From Syntrophaceae bacterium (GTDB lineage: Bacteria; Desulfobacterota; DTXE01): a DNA stretch of 5,090 nucleotides. The position numbers and the translations under genes were made by a program. Shown here one piece after another: positions 1-5,090 of this stretch (positions are counted from its first letter, which is position 1; each line of letters opens with the position of its first letter). Location: positions 1 to 5,090 of the forward strand of contig DTXE01000406.1 in assembly GCA_012962595.1 (NCBI GenBank). Reading direction: 5' to 3'. The notes below the pieces were generated by a model that was not told the DNA's origin, searched no databases, and saw only the letters and a list, made by a program, of their open reading frames with translations.

Positions 1-83
1 AAAAGTCTCTCTGTTAGATAAAACCATTTTGAAACGGCCTTGGATACTCCCGCTACACTTTTTCAAGGGCATAAAGCAAAAAA

Positions 84-120
84 GAAATCCTCCTACCTAC
101 AAACTGGAGGAGCTATTTTC
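84..120 (+). promoter_or_regulatory. RBS-sequestering hairpin in the HAD gene leader
   Basis: The Shine-Dalgarno core GGAGGA (106-111), 11 bases before the GTG start at 123, is the exact reverse complement of TCCTCC (88-93). The two can pair with a 12-base loop. GAAA (84-87) and TTTC (117-120) can extend the stem past a 5-base bulge. Folding would hide the ribosome binding site, so translation may be controlled by a ligand, protein, temperature or upstream transcript. I recognise no known riboswitch class here. I see no convincing promoter in 1-83. The pairing is seen directly; the regulatory role is inference. Confidence 0.4.
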
Positions 121-122
121 AG

Positions 123-611
123 GTGAAAACTAAGAAGAGGCCTTTAGAAATTACCATCCCAGGTAGGATGACCCTTCGGATTAAAAACCTACTATTAGAC
201 CTCAATGGTACCCTGGGCCTAGATGGTCATCTTTTAGATGGTGTAAAGGAAAGGCTATTCAGACTTAGAGATTCCTTCAATATATATATCATGACAGCAG
301 ATACCCACGGGACTGCTAAAACCCTAAAGAAGCAGCTGGGTGTCCAGTTTGTTCCCATGGAAAAGGACTATGGTATGATACAGAAACTTGAGTTCTTGAA
401 GCACATAGGAGAAGAAAGTACTGTAACCATAGGTAATGGCTCTAACGATGTTTTAATGCTCAAGGAAGCGGCTATAGGTATTTGCGTTATAGGCAGAGAA
501 GGGGCATCATGGGAAGCCATCCAGAATAGCGACGTAATTGTTCGGGATATTAATGATGCCTTAGAAATGCTTTTGAATCCTAAAAGGGTGATAGCTACTT
601 TAAGGAGATAA
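123..611 (+). CDS. HAD-superfamily hydrolase, soluble P-type ATPase-like
   Basis: This is a 162-residue cytoplasmic protein with a bare HAD core. Motif I is D26-L-N28-G-T30, with the nucleophile Asp26. Motif II is the Thr58 strand (IMTADTHGT), Lys88 is the likely motif III lysine, and motif IV is GNGSND (104-109). There is no signal peptide, membrane segment or large cap domain. The second Asp of classical HAD phosphatases (DxD) is Asn here. From memory, small proteins annotated as soluble P-type ATPases (COG4087-like) share this DxNGT motif, the ADT.GT strand and a C-terminus like LLNPKRVIATLR. The substrate is unknown, and phosphatase activity should not be assumed. The GTG start at 123 follows TGGAGGAG with a 10-base gap. 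ATG168 is possible but has a weaker site and would drop the IPGR segment I associate with the family. The gene stands alone on its strand and converges on the creatininase gene. Confidence 0.85.
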   Translation: MKTKKRPLEITIPGRMTLRIKNLLLDLNGTLGLDGHLLDGVKERLFRLRDSFNIYIMTADTHGTAKTLKKQLGVQFVPMEKDYGMIQKLEFLKHIGEESTVTIGNGSNDVLMLKEAAIGICVIGREGASWEAIQNSDVIVRDINDALEMLLNPKRVIATLRR

Positions 612-638
612 AAAATCAAAATCCAAAATAAGTCCTTT

Positions 639-1358
639 TTACTCCGCCCACGCTTCTATTCGTTTAACAAGTTCCACTACCTCACTAACTAGATGATTGA
701 ACAATTTCTCGCCCTTTTCTTTGGTAGCTTTGGTGGGATCCCCCCAGATACCACCAGGCCAAAATATTCGCCTGTCCCTTACCAAGATTGGATTAGGGAA
801 AGTAGGGTATTCCTTTCTCCCTTTGCCCCTAACCAGGCGGGGTTTAAGGTAAAGAATAAGAGAAGTTTCTACCTCGCCCGCATGGGAATCCCTTTCTGTC
901 TCGATAACCCCGCTTTTTATAGAGGCCATGAGATCTAAAATAGAAACAACTGCAATCTTTATTTGAGGCATAGTTTCCTTTAGCCACTCTCCAGCCTCTA
1001 GTATCGCTGCCATATGGGTACCACCTGCATGCCCTGACAGGAGAATAAAAGAACGCATTCCATGACGGTATAAAGATTGAACAATATCTTTGGTAATGCC
1101 TCTCAAGGCATCGCCAGAGATGGTAATAGTACCACAATGATCCCGTGTACTCCTACATATGCCATAATAGATGGGTGGAGCTACATAAACAGGAATTATT
1201 TTTGATGCCTCCTTGGCCACTTCATATATATGAATAGTATCTGTTAATAAAGGAAGGTGAGAACCATGTTCTTCAATACTCCCAAAGGGAATGATAATAG
1301 TCTTGGTTCTCTCAAGTCCCTTTTCAAACTCTACCATAGTAATTTCTTCCAAAAGCAT
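639..1358 (-). CDS. Creatininase-family amidohydrolase
   Basis: This is a 239-residue protein of the creatininase (creatinine amidohydrolase) family, a group of metal-dependent amidases that also includes the mycofactocin peptidase MftE and the FAPy deformylase ArfB. Its motifs come in the family order: GSIEEHGSHLPLLTD (residues 26-40, with metal-ligand candidates Glu29, His31 and Asp40), DHCGTI (73-78), SGHAGGTHM (108-116, with ligand candidate His110) and DSHAGEVETS (157-166, with Glu162). The usual NGHGGN loop is changed to SGHAGGT, and the Glu of true creatininase two residues after the loop His is Gly, so creatinine is an unlikely substrate. The real substrate is unknown. An upstream in-frame TTG at 1373 gives 244 residues, but it has no ribosome binding site. 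ATG1358 is preceded by GAGG with a 5-base gap and begins MLLEEIT, typical of the family. The gene lies downstream of the hup terminator and probably uses its own promoter. Confidence 0.88.
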   Translation of the reverse strand: MLLEEITMVEFEKGLERTKTIIIPFGSIEEHGSHLPLLTDTIHIYEVAKEASKIIPVYVAPPIYYGICRSTRDHCGTITISGDALRGITKDIVQSLYRHGMRSFILLSGHAGGTHMAAILEAGEWLKETMPQIKIAVVSILDLMASIKSGVIETERDSHAGEVETSLILYLKPRLVRGKGRKEYPTFPNPILVRDRRIFWPGGIWGDPTKATKEKGEKLFNHLVSEVVELVKRIEAWAE

Positions 1359-1376
1359 CTCCACCTCTAACAAAAT

Positions 1377-1385
1377 ATTATCACA
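1377..1385 (-). promoter_or_regulatory. Candidate extended -10 promoter for the creatininase gene
   Basis: On the minus strand the sequence reads TGTGATAAT, an extended -10 element (TGn plus GATAAT, one mismatch to TATAAT). There is no good -35 element at the right distance. Transcription would start near 1370, leaving about 12 bases that carry the GAGG ribosome binding site before ATG1358. This would exclude the TTG1373 start. The element sits just after the hup terminator T-run. Confidence 0.3.
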
Positions 1386-1419
1386 AAAAATGGCGACCCC
1401 ATGGCTAATGGGGGTCGCC
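1385..1419 (-). terminator. Rho-independent terminator of hup
   Basis: GGCGACCCC (1392-1400) and GGGGTCGCC (1411-1419) form a perfect 9-bp G+C-rich stem with a 10-base loop. On the minus strand this is followed by A and six T (1390-1385). It lies 25 bases past the hup stop codon and should end hup transcription before the creatininase gene. Confidence 0.85.
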
Positions 1420-1444
1420 TCAATCTGCGGGGAAATCCATTCGG

Positions 1445-1717
1445 CTACTTTACTGCCTTACTCAATTTAGCCCCAACCTTAAACTTGGCTACTTTCTTGG
1501 CCGGAATCCTTATCTCATTTCCTGTTTGAGGATTCCTTCCTCTTCTTGCCTGCCTTTTAGCAACAGAAAATGTTCCAAACCCGGCCAGGACAACCTTTTC
1601 CCCTCTCTTTAAAGTTTTTGTTATCGTTTCCACAATGCTATCCAGCACCTTGCCGGCTAATGCCTTGGAGATACCGGCGTCTTTAGCGGTGGCCTCAATT
1701 AATTCCCCCTTATTCAT
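1445..1717 (-). CDS. hup: HU-family nucleoid DNA-binding protein
   Basis: This is a complete 90-residue HU/IHF-family protein, the standard length. HU dimers bind and bend DNA in the nucleoid with little sequence preference. The N-terminal helix pair (MNKGELIEATAKDAGISK and following) forms the dimer body. GFGTFSVAKR (46-55) leads into the DNA-binding arm, with GRNPQTG (60-66) containing the intercalating Pro63. IPAKKVAKFKVG (71-82) and a basic tail close the fold. The body is HU-like rather than clearly IHF, though these are hard to separate on sequence alone. The ATG start at 1717 follows AGGAGGG (1732-1726) with an 8-base gap. The gene has its own promoter and a strong terminator, so it is probably monocistronic, as expected for an abundant nucleoid protein. 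Confidence 0.96.
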   Translation of the reverse strand: MNKGELIEATAKDAGISKALAGKVLDSIVETITKTLKRGEKVVLAGFGTFSVAKRQARRGRNPQTGNEIRIPAKKVAKFKVGAKLSKAVK

Positions 1718-1761
1718 TTACTCTTCCCTCCTCTCCGCCGAATGCATCGGCATCTGGGACA

Positions 1762-1789
1762 TGTATACAGATACCGCCTCAAATGTCAA
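1762..1789 (-). promoter_or_regulatory. Sigma70-type promoter of hup
   Basis: On the minus strand a perfect -35 TTGACA (1789-1784) is followed after 16 bases by TATACA (1767-1762, 4 of 6 matches to TATAAT). The predicted start near 1755 gives a leader of about 38 bases that contains the strong hup ribosome binding site (1732-1726). It lies in the 158-base gap between the ASKHA gene and hup, so hup need not depend on readthrough. Confidence 0.6.
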
Positions 1790-1875
1790 TATTTTTCCGA
1801 TAAAAGACTCTAAAAAAATTTTAAACCCTGTTTTTTATCAACTCAACAAAAGGTGTCTACTAACAGAAAGTCTTA

Positions 1876-3459
1876 CTACATCTTTACAGAAGGAAATAGG
1901 CTTCTATCGGTATGAGGTATAAATCTAGCCGCATTAAATAGGCTCATAAATGCTGTGTTGACGTTTAGTTCAACATAGGTGATTCCATCACATATCCGAC
2001 TAATGTCTTTTCTTTTTTTATTCGATAAAAGTGCCATGCAGGCCCCCAATCCAGAGCTGTTTCCCACAAGTTTATATCTATCGATGGGAATATCTGGTAT
2101 CATCCCAATAGTAATTGCCATCTTGGGGTCAAGATAGTTACCAAAGGTACCGGCGATAAAAAATTGTTTTAGGTGTTGAAATTTTATATCCACCATACTA
2201 GTTACAGTAGTCAAAATGGTATACATAGCCGCCTTTGATCGGAGCAAAACAGAAATATCTGCTTCAGAAATAATCAAGTCTTGACCACCTGCCGTTTCCT
2301 CCTTAAAGGCCACAACATAGCCCATTCCCTCATGGGTTTTGACAATCCTATGGGAATTCAAATTGCCAGTTACCTTACCCTGAGAATCTATGATTTTTGA
2401 GAGAAACATCTCTGCAATCAAATCAATTAATCCAGAACCGCAGATACCTTTGGGTTTGGTATTGCCAATTGTGGAATAGGTAGGTTCCAGTGTAGCGGGA
2501 TTAATCCTGACTTTGTCGATAGCCCCCTGTGAGGCCATTGTTCCTATCTTTACTGCACCACCTTCCAATGCTGGTCCACCTGCACCTGCACAGGCTATAA
2601 GCCATTCTGAATTACCCAGAACAACCTCTACATTAGTTCCCACATCTAGCAAAATAGAGATTTTGGAATTTTTATAAATTTCAGAAAATAGGACTCCTGC
2701 TATTAAATCCCCACCAACGTAGCTTCCCACATTAGGGAAGACTAGTACGTGTCCATTGGTACTAATACTAAGATTAACTTCCGAGGCCAAAAATAAATCC
2801 GGCCTGTTGATTATTGGTATATAGGGCTCCCGGCAGATGGTAGCGGGTTCTAAGCCCAAGAAGAGATGCGTCATGGTGGTATTGCCTGCAACCGCTAAGA
2901 CATAGACGTTATTAAGAGAACAATGATTTTTCTCAGCAATCAGCTTGATATGGCGATTAAAACTATCGATGATGCATTCCTTCAGTTCCTTAAGCCCATT
3001 TCCTTTGCCCGCATGGTGAATTCTGGTTAGGATATCCTCACCAAATTTTATCTGAGGGTTATAAGCTGAAATTTGGTCTATTATTTTACCAGTGTTCAAA
3101 TCAAGGAGATAAAACATCAATGTAGCAGTTCCTAGGTCAACTGCGATACCATAATTTCTGTCAGTAGTATCACCGGCCTCCATGTCGATAAGCCTGAATC
3201 TGTGGAGCTCATTTAAGATGGCAACTGTGGCTTTAAAATTGGCTTGTCTTAGAATTTTGGAAAACCTGGCAATGTCTTTTAAGGAAACATAAATATTGTC
3301 AATTGCCAATTTACTCTTAAGATATTTTTTTATGCGGTCTATATCTGCTGTATTATCCTCTAGACTAGGGGGATTTAGCTGGAGGTAATATTTCTTAACT
3401 ATAGGATCAAGGGCCTCTTTAGATAATAATTGCTCTGACATAGCTGCAAAAACCACCAT
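1876..3459 (-). CDS. RACo/DUF4445-type ASKHA ATPase lacking the ferredoxin domain
   Basis: The 527 residues match the linker, middle and C-terminal domains of reductive activators of corrinoid enzymes (RACo/RamA-like, DUF4445). The linker is about residues 15-100 (ALDPIVKKYY, NPPSLEDNTAD). The ASKHA fold carries the phosphate-1 loop GIAVDLGTAT (104-113), NPQIKFGEDILTRI (134-147), AGNTTM (191-196), the phosphate-2 loop DVGTNVE (272-278), ACAGAGGPALEGG (289-301), GICGSGLIDL (338-347), IAGTFGNYLD (435-444) and VGNSSGLGA near the C-terminus. Such proteins use ATP to drive reduction of Co(II) corrinoid cofactors, with electrons from an N-terminal [2Fe-2S] domain. Here that domain is absent: the protein starts at the linker, no CxxC-type cysteine cluster occurs, and two TAG codons directly precede the ATG. 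The start is uncertain (ATG3459 has a weak ribosome site; ATG3441 is an alternative). No corrinoid protein or methyltransferase gene is nearby. The family is confident; the function is not. Confidence 0.85.
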   Translation of the reverse strand: MVVFAAMSEQLLSKEALDPIVKKYYLQLNPPSLEDNTADIDRIKKYLKSKLAIDNIYVSLKDIARFSKILRQANFKATVAILNELHRFRLIDMEAGDTTDRNYGIAVDLGTATLMFYLLDLNTGKIIDQISAYNPQIKFGEDILTRIHHAGKGNGLKELKECIIDSFNRHIKLIAEKNHCSLNNVYVLAVAGNTTMTHLFLGLEPATICREPYIPIINRPDLFLASEVNLSISTNGHVLVFPNVGSYVGGDLIAGVLFSEIYKNSKISILLDVGTNVEVVLGNSEWLIACAGAGGPALEGGAVKIGTMASQGAIDKVRINPATLEPTYSTIGNTKPKGICGSGLIDLIAEMFLSKIIDSQGKVTGNLNSHRIVKTHEGMGYVVAFKEETAGGQDLIISEADISVLLRSKAAMYTILTTVTSMVDIKFQHLKQFFIAGTFGNYLDPKMAITIGMIPDIPIDRYKLVGNSSGLGACMALLSNKKRKDISRICDGITYVELNVNTAFMSLFNAARFIPHTDRSLFPSVKM

Positions 3460-3495
3460 CTACTAATTAGTCAAGCCTTCCAAAAAGCCTTTTAT

Positions 3496-3514
3496 TTTGG
3501 CATAATGGGCCAAA
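3496..3514. repeat. Inverted repeat TTTGGC-N7-GCCAAA between tRNA-Arg and the ASKHA gene
   Basis: A perfect 6-bp dyad, TTTGGC (3496-3501) and GCCAAA (3509-3514), lies 37 bases upstream of the ASKHA start and 40 bases downstream of the tRNA 3' end. It may be an operator or a weak 3' hairpin of the tRNA transcript. On the minus strand a T5 run follows only about 9 bases after the stem, so it is a poor terminator. The symmetry is seen directly; the role is unknown. Confidence 0.4.
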
Positions 3515-3554
3515 TTTAGAGAGTGCAAACCTTATAGGCAGGATGAACCTTGAT

Positions 3555-3631
3555 TGGTGCCCCCGGCGTGACTCGAACACGCGGCACAGGGATTAGGAAT
3601 CCCTTGCTCTATCCTCCTGAGCTACGGGGGC
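3555..3631 (-). tRNA. tRNA-Arg (anticodon CCT)
   Basis: This is a complete 77-base tRNA including an encoded CCA end (3557-3555). The acceptor stem GCCCCCG pairs with CGGGGGC, followed by discriminator A. The D arm is GCTC-AGGAGGATA-GAGC. The anticodon arm is AGGGA-TTCCTAA-TCCCT, giving anticodon CCT, which reads the AGG codon as arginine. The variable loop is GTGCC, and the T arm is GCGTG-TTCGAGT-CACGC. All stems pair perfectly. The gene is on the same strand as the ASKHA gene and 95 bases upstream of it. tRNA-Arg genes of this type are frequent integration sites, but I saw no second copy of its 3' end in the window. Confidence 0.97.
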
Positions 3632-3705
3632 ATGGCAATCTTCAACTATTTAATGACCTTCTTCTAAATAGTGGATTTGCCCTTGGACTGAAAATTGTAG
3701 CGATT

Positions 3706-3734
3706 TTTTTAACACTTTTCAGGGATTCTGTCAA
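3706..3734 (-). promoter_or_regulatory. Candidate sigma70-type promoter of tRNA-Arg
   Basis: On the minus strand a perfect -35 TTGACA (3734-3729) is followed after 17 bases by TAAAAA (3711-3706, 4 of 6 matches to TATAAT). Transcription would start near 3699, about 68 bases before the tRNA 5' end, so the leader would be removed by RNase P. The -35 is strong and the -10 is weak. Confidence 0.45.
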
Positions 3735-3760
3735 CAAAGCGCTCATAAGAGTCTTCTCAA

Positions 3761-3788
3761 TTGGAAGCAAAGGCGTTAAAGTTATAAA
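3761..3788 (+). promoter_or_regulatory. Candidate sigma70-type promoter of the DHH gene
   Basis: TTGGAA (3761-3766, 4 of 6 matches to TTGACA) is followed after 16 bases by TATAAA (3783-3788, 5 of 6 matches to TATAAT). The expected start near 3795 leaves a leader of about 30 bases that includes the ribosome binding site GAGG (3815-3818), placed 6 bases before ATG3825. Confidence 0.45.
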
Positions 3789-3824
3789 GTTATCTCACCA
3801 AAATCAGATGAGCAGAGGTAAGGC

Positions 3825-4943
3825 ATGTTTTTTAATGACCAGTTGATCATAAATGCAAAGGAATTCATAGAATCTAGCATCCCTTCTGGAATAGGTAAAC
3901 GCAAACCTCTTATCATGATTGCCTATCATGGTGATGGGGATGGTTGCTGTGCAGCCTTTTTCCTAAAAAGATATCTGGAGGGCTTGGGGGTAGACCAACC
4001 TATCCTTTTTTACTGGATTGGCACGCCCGATTTTGATTTTGTTAAGGCCGAAAAATATATACTTGCCCAAAGACCCTATCTTACCATCTTTCTGGATATG
4101 CCAGTTTATAACCGACCCCAAATGATTGAAAAACTATGTTTTCAGGGCAAGGTATTTATTTATGACCACCATTATCCTGGCATATGTGATCTTCCTTGTG
4201 GGGAGTCAAATTTACTCTATATCAATCCGGTCATGGATCAAGGAGGGGTATCCATTCCTACTACCTTATTTGCCTGGCAGCTTAATGAACACCGTGAAAC
4301 GATTTTCAAAAAGGAGATACTTTTTATGGGCCTTTATACCGAAACATGGTTACACCAAATCTCTATATTTGAAGAATTTAGTCCAAATTATAAAGAGAGA
4401 CTTAAAGAATTAGCCAAATTGATTCATGGCAGTTTCCTGATCCAGGATATGAATACCACCCACTACGCCTTAGATTTCCTGCTAGGGAGAAATAATGGTA
4501 TCCTCAATGACCAGCTCCAAAACCATAAGGAATATACCACGCTCCAAAATATTCATGATCTCATTCAAAATGAGAAAAATTGGCTTACTGTGGAGCTTAT
4601 GCGTGAAATAAGAAGGCTTGCCAGTCCCAAATATATTTTAAAGAAGATTGAGAGCAAAATGCGCATATGTGGCCTTCTGGCTTCTGATTTGAGATGGAAA
4701 TACCCCCATCTTGTCATTGGTATCTGGCAAAGATGGAAAGACACATACTATTGCGAACTGAGGAGAGGTAAAGACTGTGGCATAAATCTGGTTGACCTAA
4801 TCAATGGGGTTAAAACGGAGGTAGTTTTGAGAAGTGGTGGAGGGCATCCTGCAGCAGCAGCCTTTACAGCCGACCGTGAAAACTTCTTTATGGCCCTAGA
4901 AAAGCTCAAACATTACATCACAAAAAATCCCTTTTCAGCCTAA
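3825..4943 (+). CDS. DHH/DHHA1-family phosphoesterase
   Basis: This is a 372-residue cytoplasmic protein with the DHH plus DHHA1 architecture shared by RecJ, NrnA-type nanoRNases and cyclic-dinucleotide phosphodiesterases. Motif I is AYHGDGDGCCAA (33-44, metal ligands His35, Asp37 and Asp39). Motif II is Asp91 in IFLDMPV. Motif III is the signature Asp114-His115-His116. The C-terminal DHHA1 substrate-binding motif is SGGGHPAAAAF (337-347). The strand that normally reads TDTG, with the last metal-ligand Asp, reads TETW here (172-175), so Asp is replaced by Glu and Gly by Trp. The protein is longer than typical NrnA (about 310-340) and much shorter than RecJ, so it is probably a DHH subfamily of unknown substrate acting on short nucleic acids, nucleotides or polyphosphate-like compounds. 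The ATG at 3825 has a good ribosome site (GAGG, 6-base gap). It appears to be a single-gene transcript with its own promoter and terminator. Confidence 0.88.
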   Translation: MFFNDQLIINAKEFIESSIPSGIGKRKPLIMIAYHGDGDGCCAAFFLKRYLEGLGVDQPILFYWIGTPDFDFVKAEKYILAQRPYLTIFLDMPVYNRPQMIEKLCFQGKVFIYDHHYPGICDLPCGESNLLYINPVMDQGGVSIPTTLFAWQLNEHRETIFKKEILFMGLYTETWLHQISIFEEFSPNYKERLKELAKLIHGSFLIQDMNTTHYALDFLLGRNNGILNDQLQNHKEYTTLQNIHDLIQNEKNWLTVELMREIRRLASPKYILKKIESKMRICGLLASDLRWKYPHLVIGIWQRWKDTYYCELRRGKDCGINLVDLINGVKTEVVLRSGGGHPAAAAFTADRENFFMALEKLKHYITKNPFSA

Positions 4944-4955
4944 TCTTTCTCTAAC

Positions 4956-4992
4956 AAAATCCCCTTTAAGATAGGAATTTGGGAGATTTTTT
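4956..4992 (+). terminator. Probable rho-independent terminator of the DHH gene
   Basis: AAAATCCCC (4956-4964) pairs with GGGAGATTTT (4981-4990) through six A/T-rich pairs and three C-G pairs with one bulged A. The T-run continues to 4992. It begins 13 bases after the DHH stop codon. The loop is long (about 17 bases) and the T-run overlaps the stem, so this is a moderate prediction. Confidence 0.5.
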
Positions 4993-5031
4993 CTTCGGTC
5001 AAATGCCCCCTTATACAAGGTGAAACCCTCA

Positions 5032-5046
5032 TGGCCCTTTGGGCCA
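5032..5046. repeat. Perfect short hairpin TGGCCC-TTT-GGGCCA
   Basis: A 6-bp G+C-rich stem with a 3-base loop lies in the non-coding end of the window. No T-run follows on either strand, so it is not a standard terminator. It overlaps a possible 13-codon ORF (5031-5072). Its function is unknown. Confidence 0.4.
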
Positions 5047-5090
5047 CAAGGAAGAATGAAAATGCAATATAGGCAGGGATTGAAATTCAA

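Larger units (their letters stand above)
3632..3824. other. Intergenic region with divergent promoter candidates
   Basis: This 193-base stretch lies between the 5' end of tRNA-Arg (minus) and the start of the DHH gene (plus). It holds one promoter candidate for each direction, described separately. I found no remnant of a [2Fe-2S] ferredoxin motif here that could be the missing front of the ASKHA protein. Confidence 0.5.

Noticed and set aside
1..27. Possible divergent minus-strand ORF entering the left edge from ATG at 27 (MVLSNRETF...).
   Set aside because: Only nine codons are in the window, no ribosome binding site precedes the ATG, and no promoter is clear.
602..645. Possible bidirectional terminator between the convergent HAD and creatininase genes (AAGGA with TCCTT, or GGAG with CTCC plus A/T pairs).
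   Set aside because: The stems are short or interrupted, with loops over 19 bases. Neither resembles a standard terminator.
693..1137. Two open frames (81 and 97 codons) within the creatininase gene.
   Set aside because: Both are shadows of a well-supported gene in another frame and have no domain motifs.
1812..1836. Possible terminator for the ASKHA gene on the minus strand (A6 run, then T7 run).
   Set aside because: Pairing would be A-T only with no G-C stem. It looks like composition rather than a hairpin terminator.
3473..3491. Direct repeat AAGCCTT twice, 12 bases apart, upstream of the ASKHA gene.
   Set aside because: Two 7-base copies in an A/T-rich gap are expected by chance often enough, and no third copy or element boundary is seen.
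3550..3846. 98-codon plus-strand open frame across the tRNA.
   Set aside because: It runs antisense through the tRNA-Arg gene, shows no recognisable domain and overlaps the DHH start. It is a chance frame.
4126..4413. 95-codon open frame inside the DHH gene in another frame.
   Set aside because: The DHH frame carries all family motifs through this region, and this one has none.

Overview
The window looks like an ordinary chromosomal stretch from an anaerobic bacterium of moderate to low G+C. It holds five protein genes and one tRNA gene. The taxon is an inference. The HU protein ends in the GAKLSKAVK style I associate with Desulfobacterota and relatives, and soluble P-type-ATPase-like HAD proteins and RACo/DUF4445-type ASKHA proteins are common in anaerobic Desulfobacterota and Clostridia. 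I cannot place it more closely.

Layout, left to right. (1) 1-122 is a non-coding leader whose last part can fold over the ribosome binding site of the next gene. (2) 123-611 (+) encodes a small HAD-superfamily protein of the soluble P-type ATPase-like group. (3) It converges, across a 27-base gap, on a creatininase-family amidohydrolase (minus strand, best start 1358, end 639). (4) A strong minus-strand terminator (1385-1419) separates that gene from the upstream HU gene (1445-1717, minus), which has its own sigma70-type promoter. (5) 1876-3459 (minus) encodes a RACo/DUF4445-type ASKHA ATPase that lacks the usual N-terminal [2Fe-2S] domain. (6) A tRNA-Arg(CCT) gene with encoded CCA lies at 3555-3631 (minus). 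(7) The 193-base region 3632-3824 holds divergent promoter candidates, one for the tRNA and one for the last gene. (8) 3825-4943 (+) encodes a 372-residue DHH/DHHA1 phosphoesterase followed by a probable terminator. (9) 4998-5090 has a perfect hairpin, a possible 13-codon ORF, and a last few bases that faintly resemble the end of a CRISPR repeat.

The genes do not form an evident pathway. HU is housekeeping, and the HAD, creatininase, ASKHA and DHH proteins each look like separate enzymes of unknown substrate. No transposase, integrase, defence system or repeat array is visible, and I do not see a convincing new multi-gene system. The most unusual item is the ferredoxin-less ASKHA protein. Next are the altered active-site residues of the DHH protein and the sequestered ribosome binding site in front of the HAD gene.
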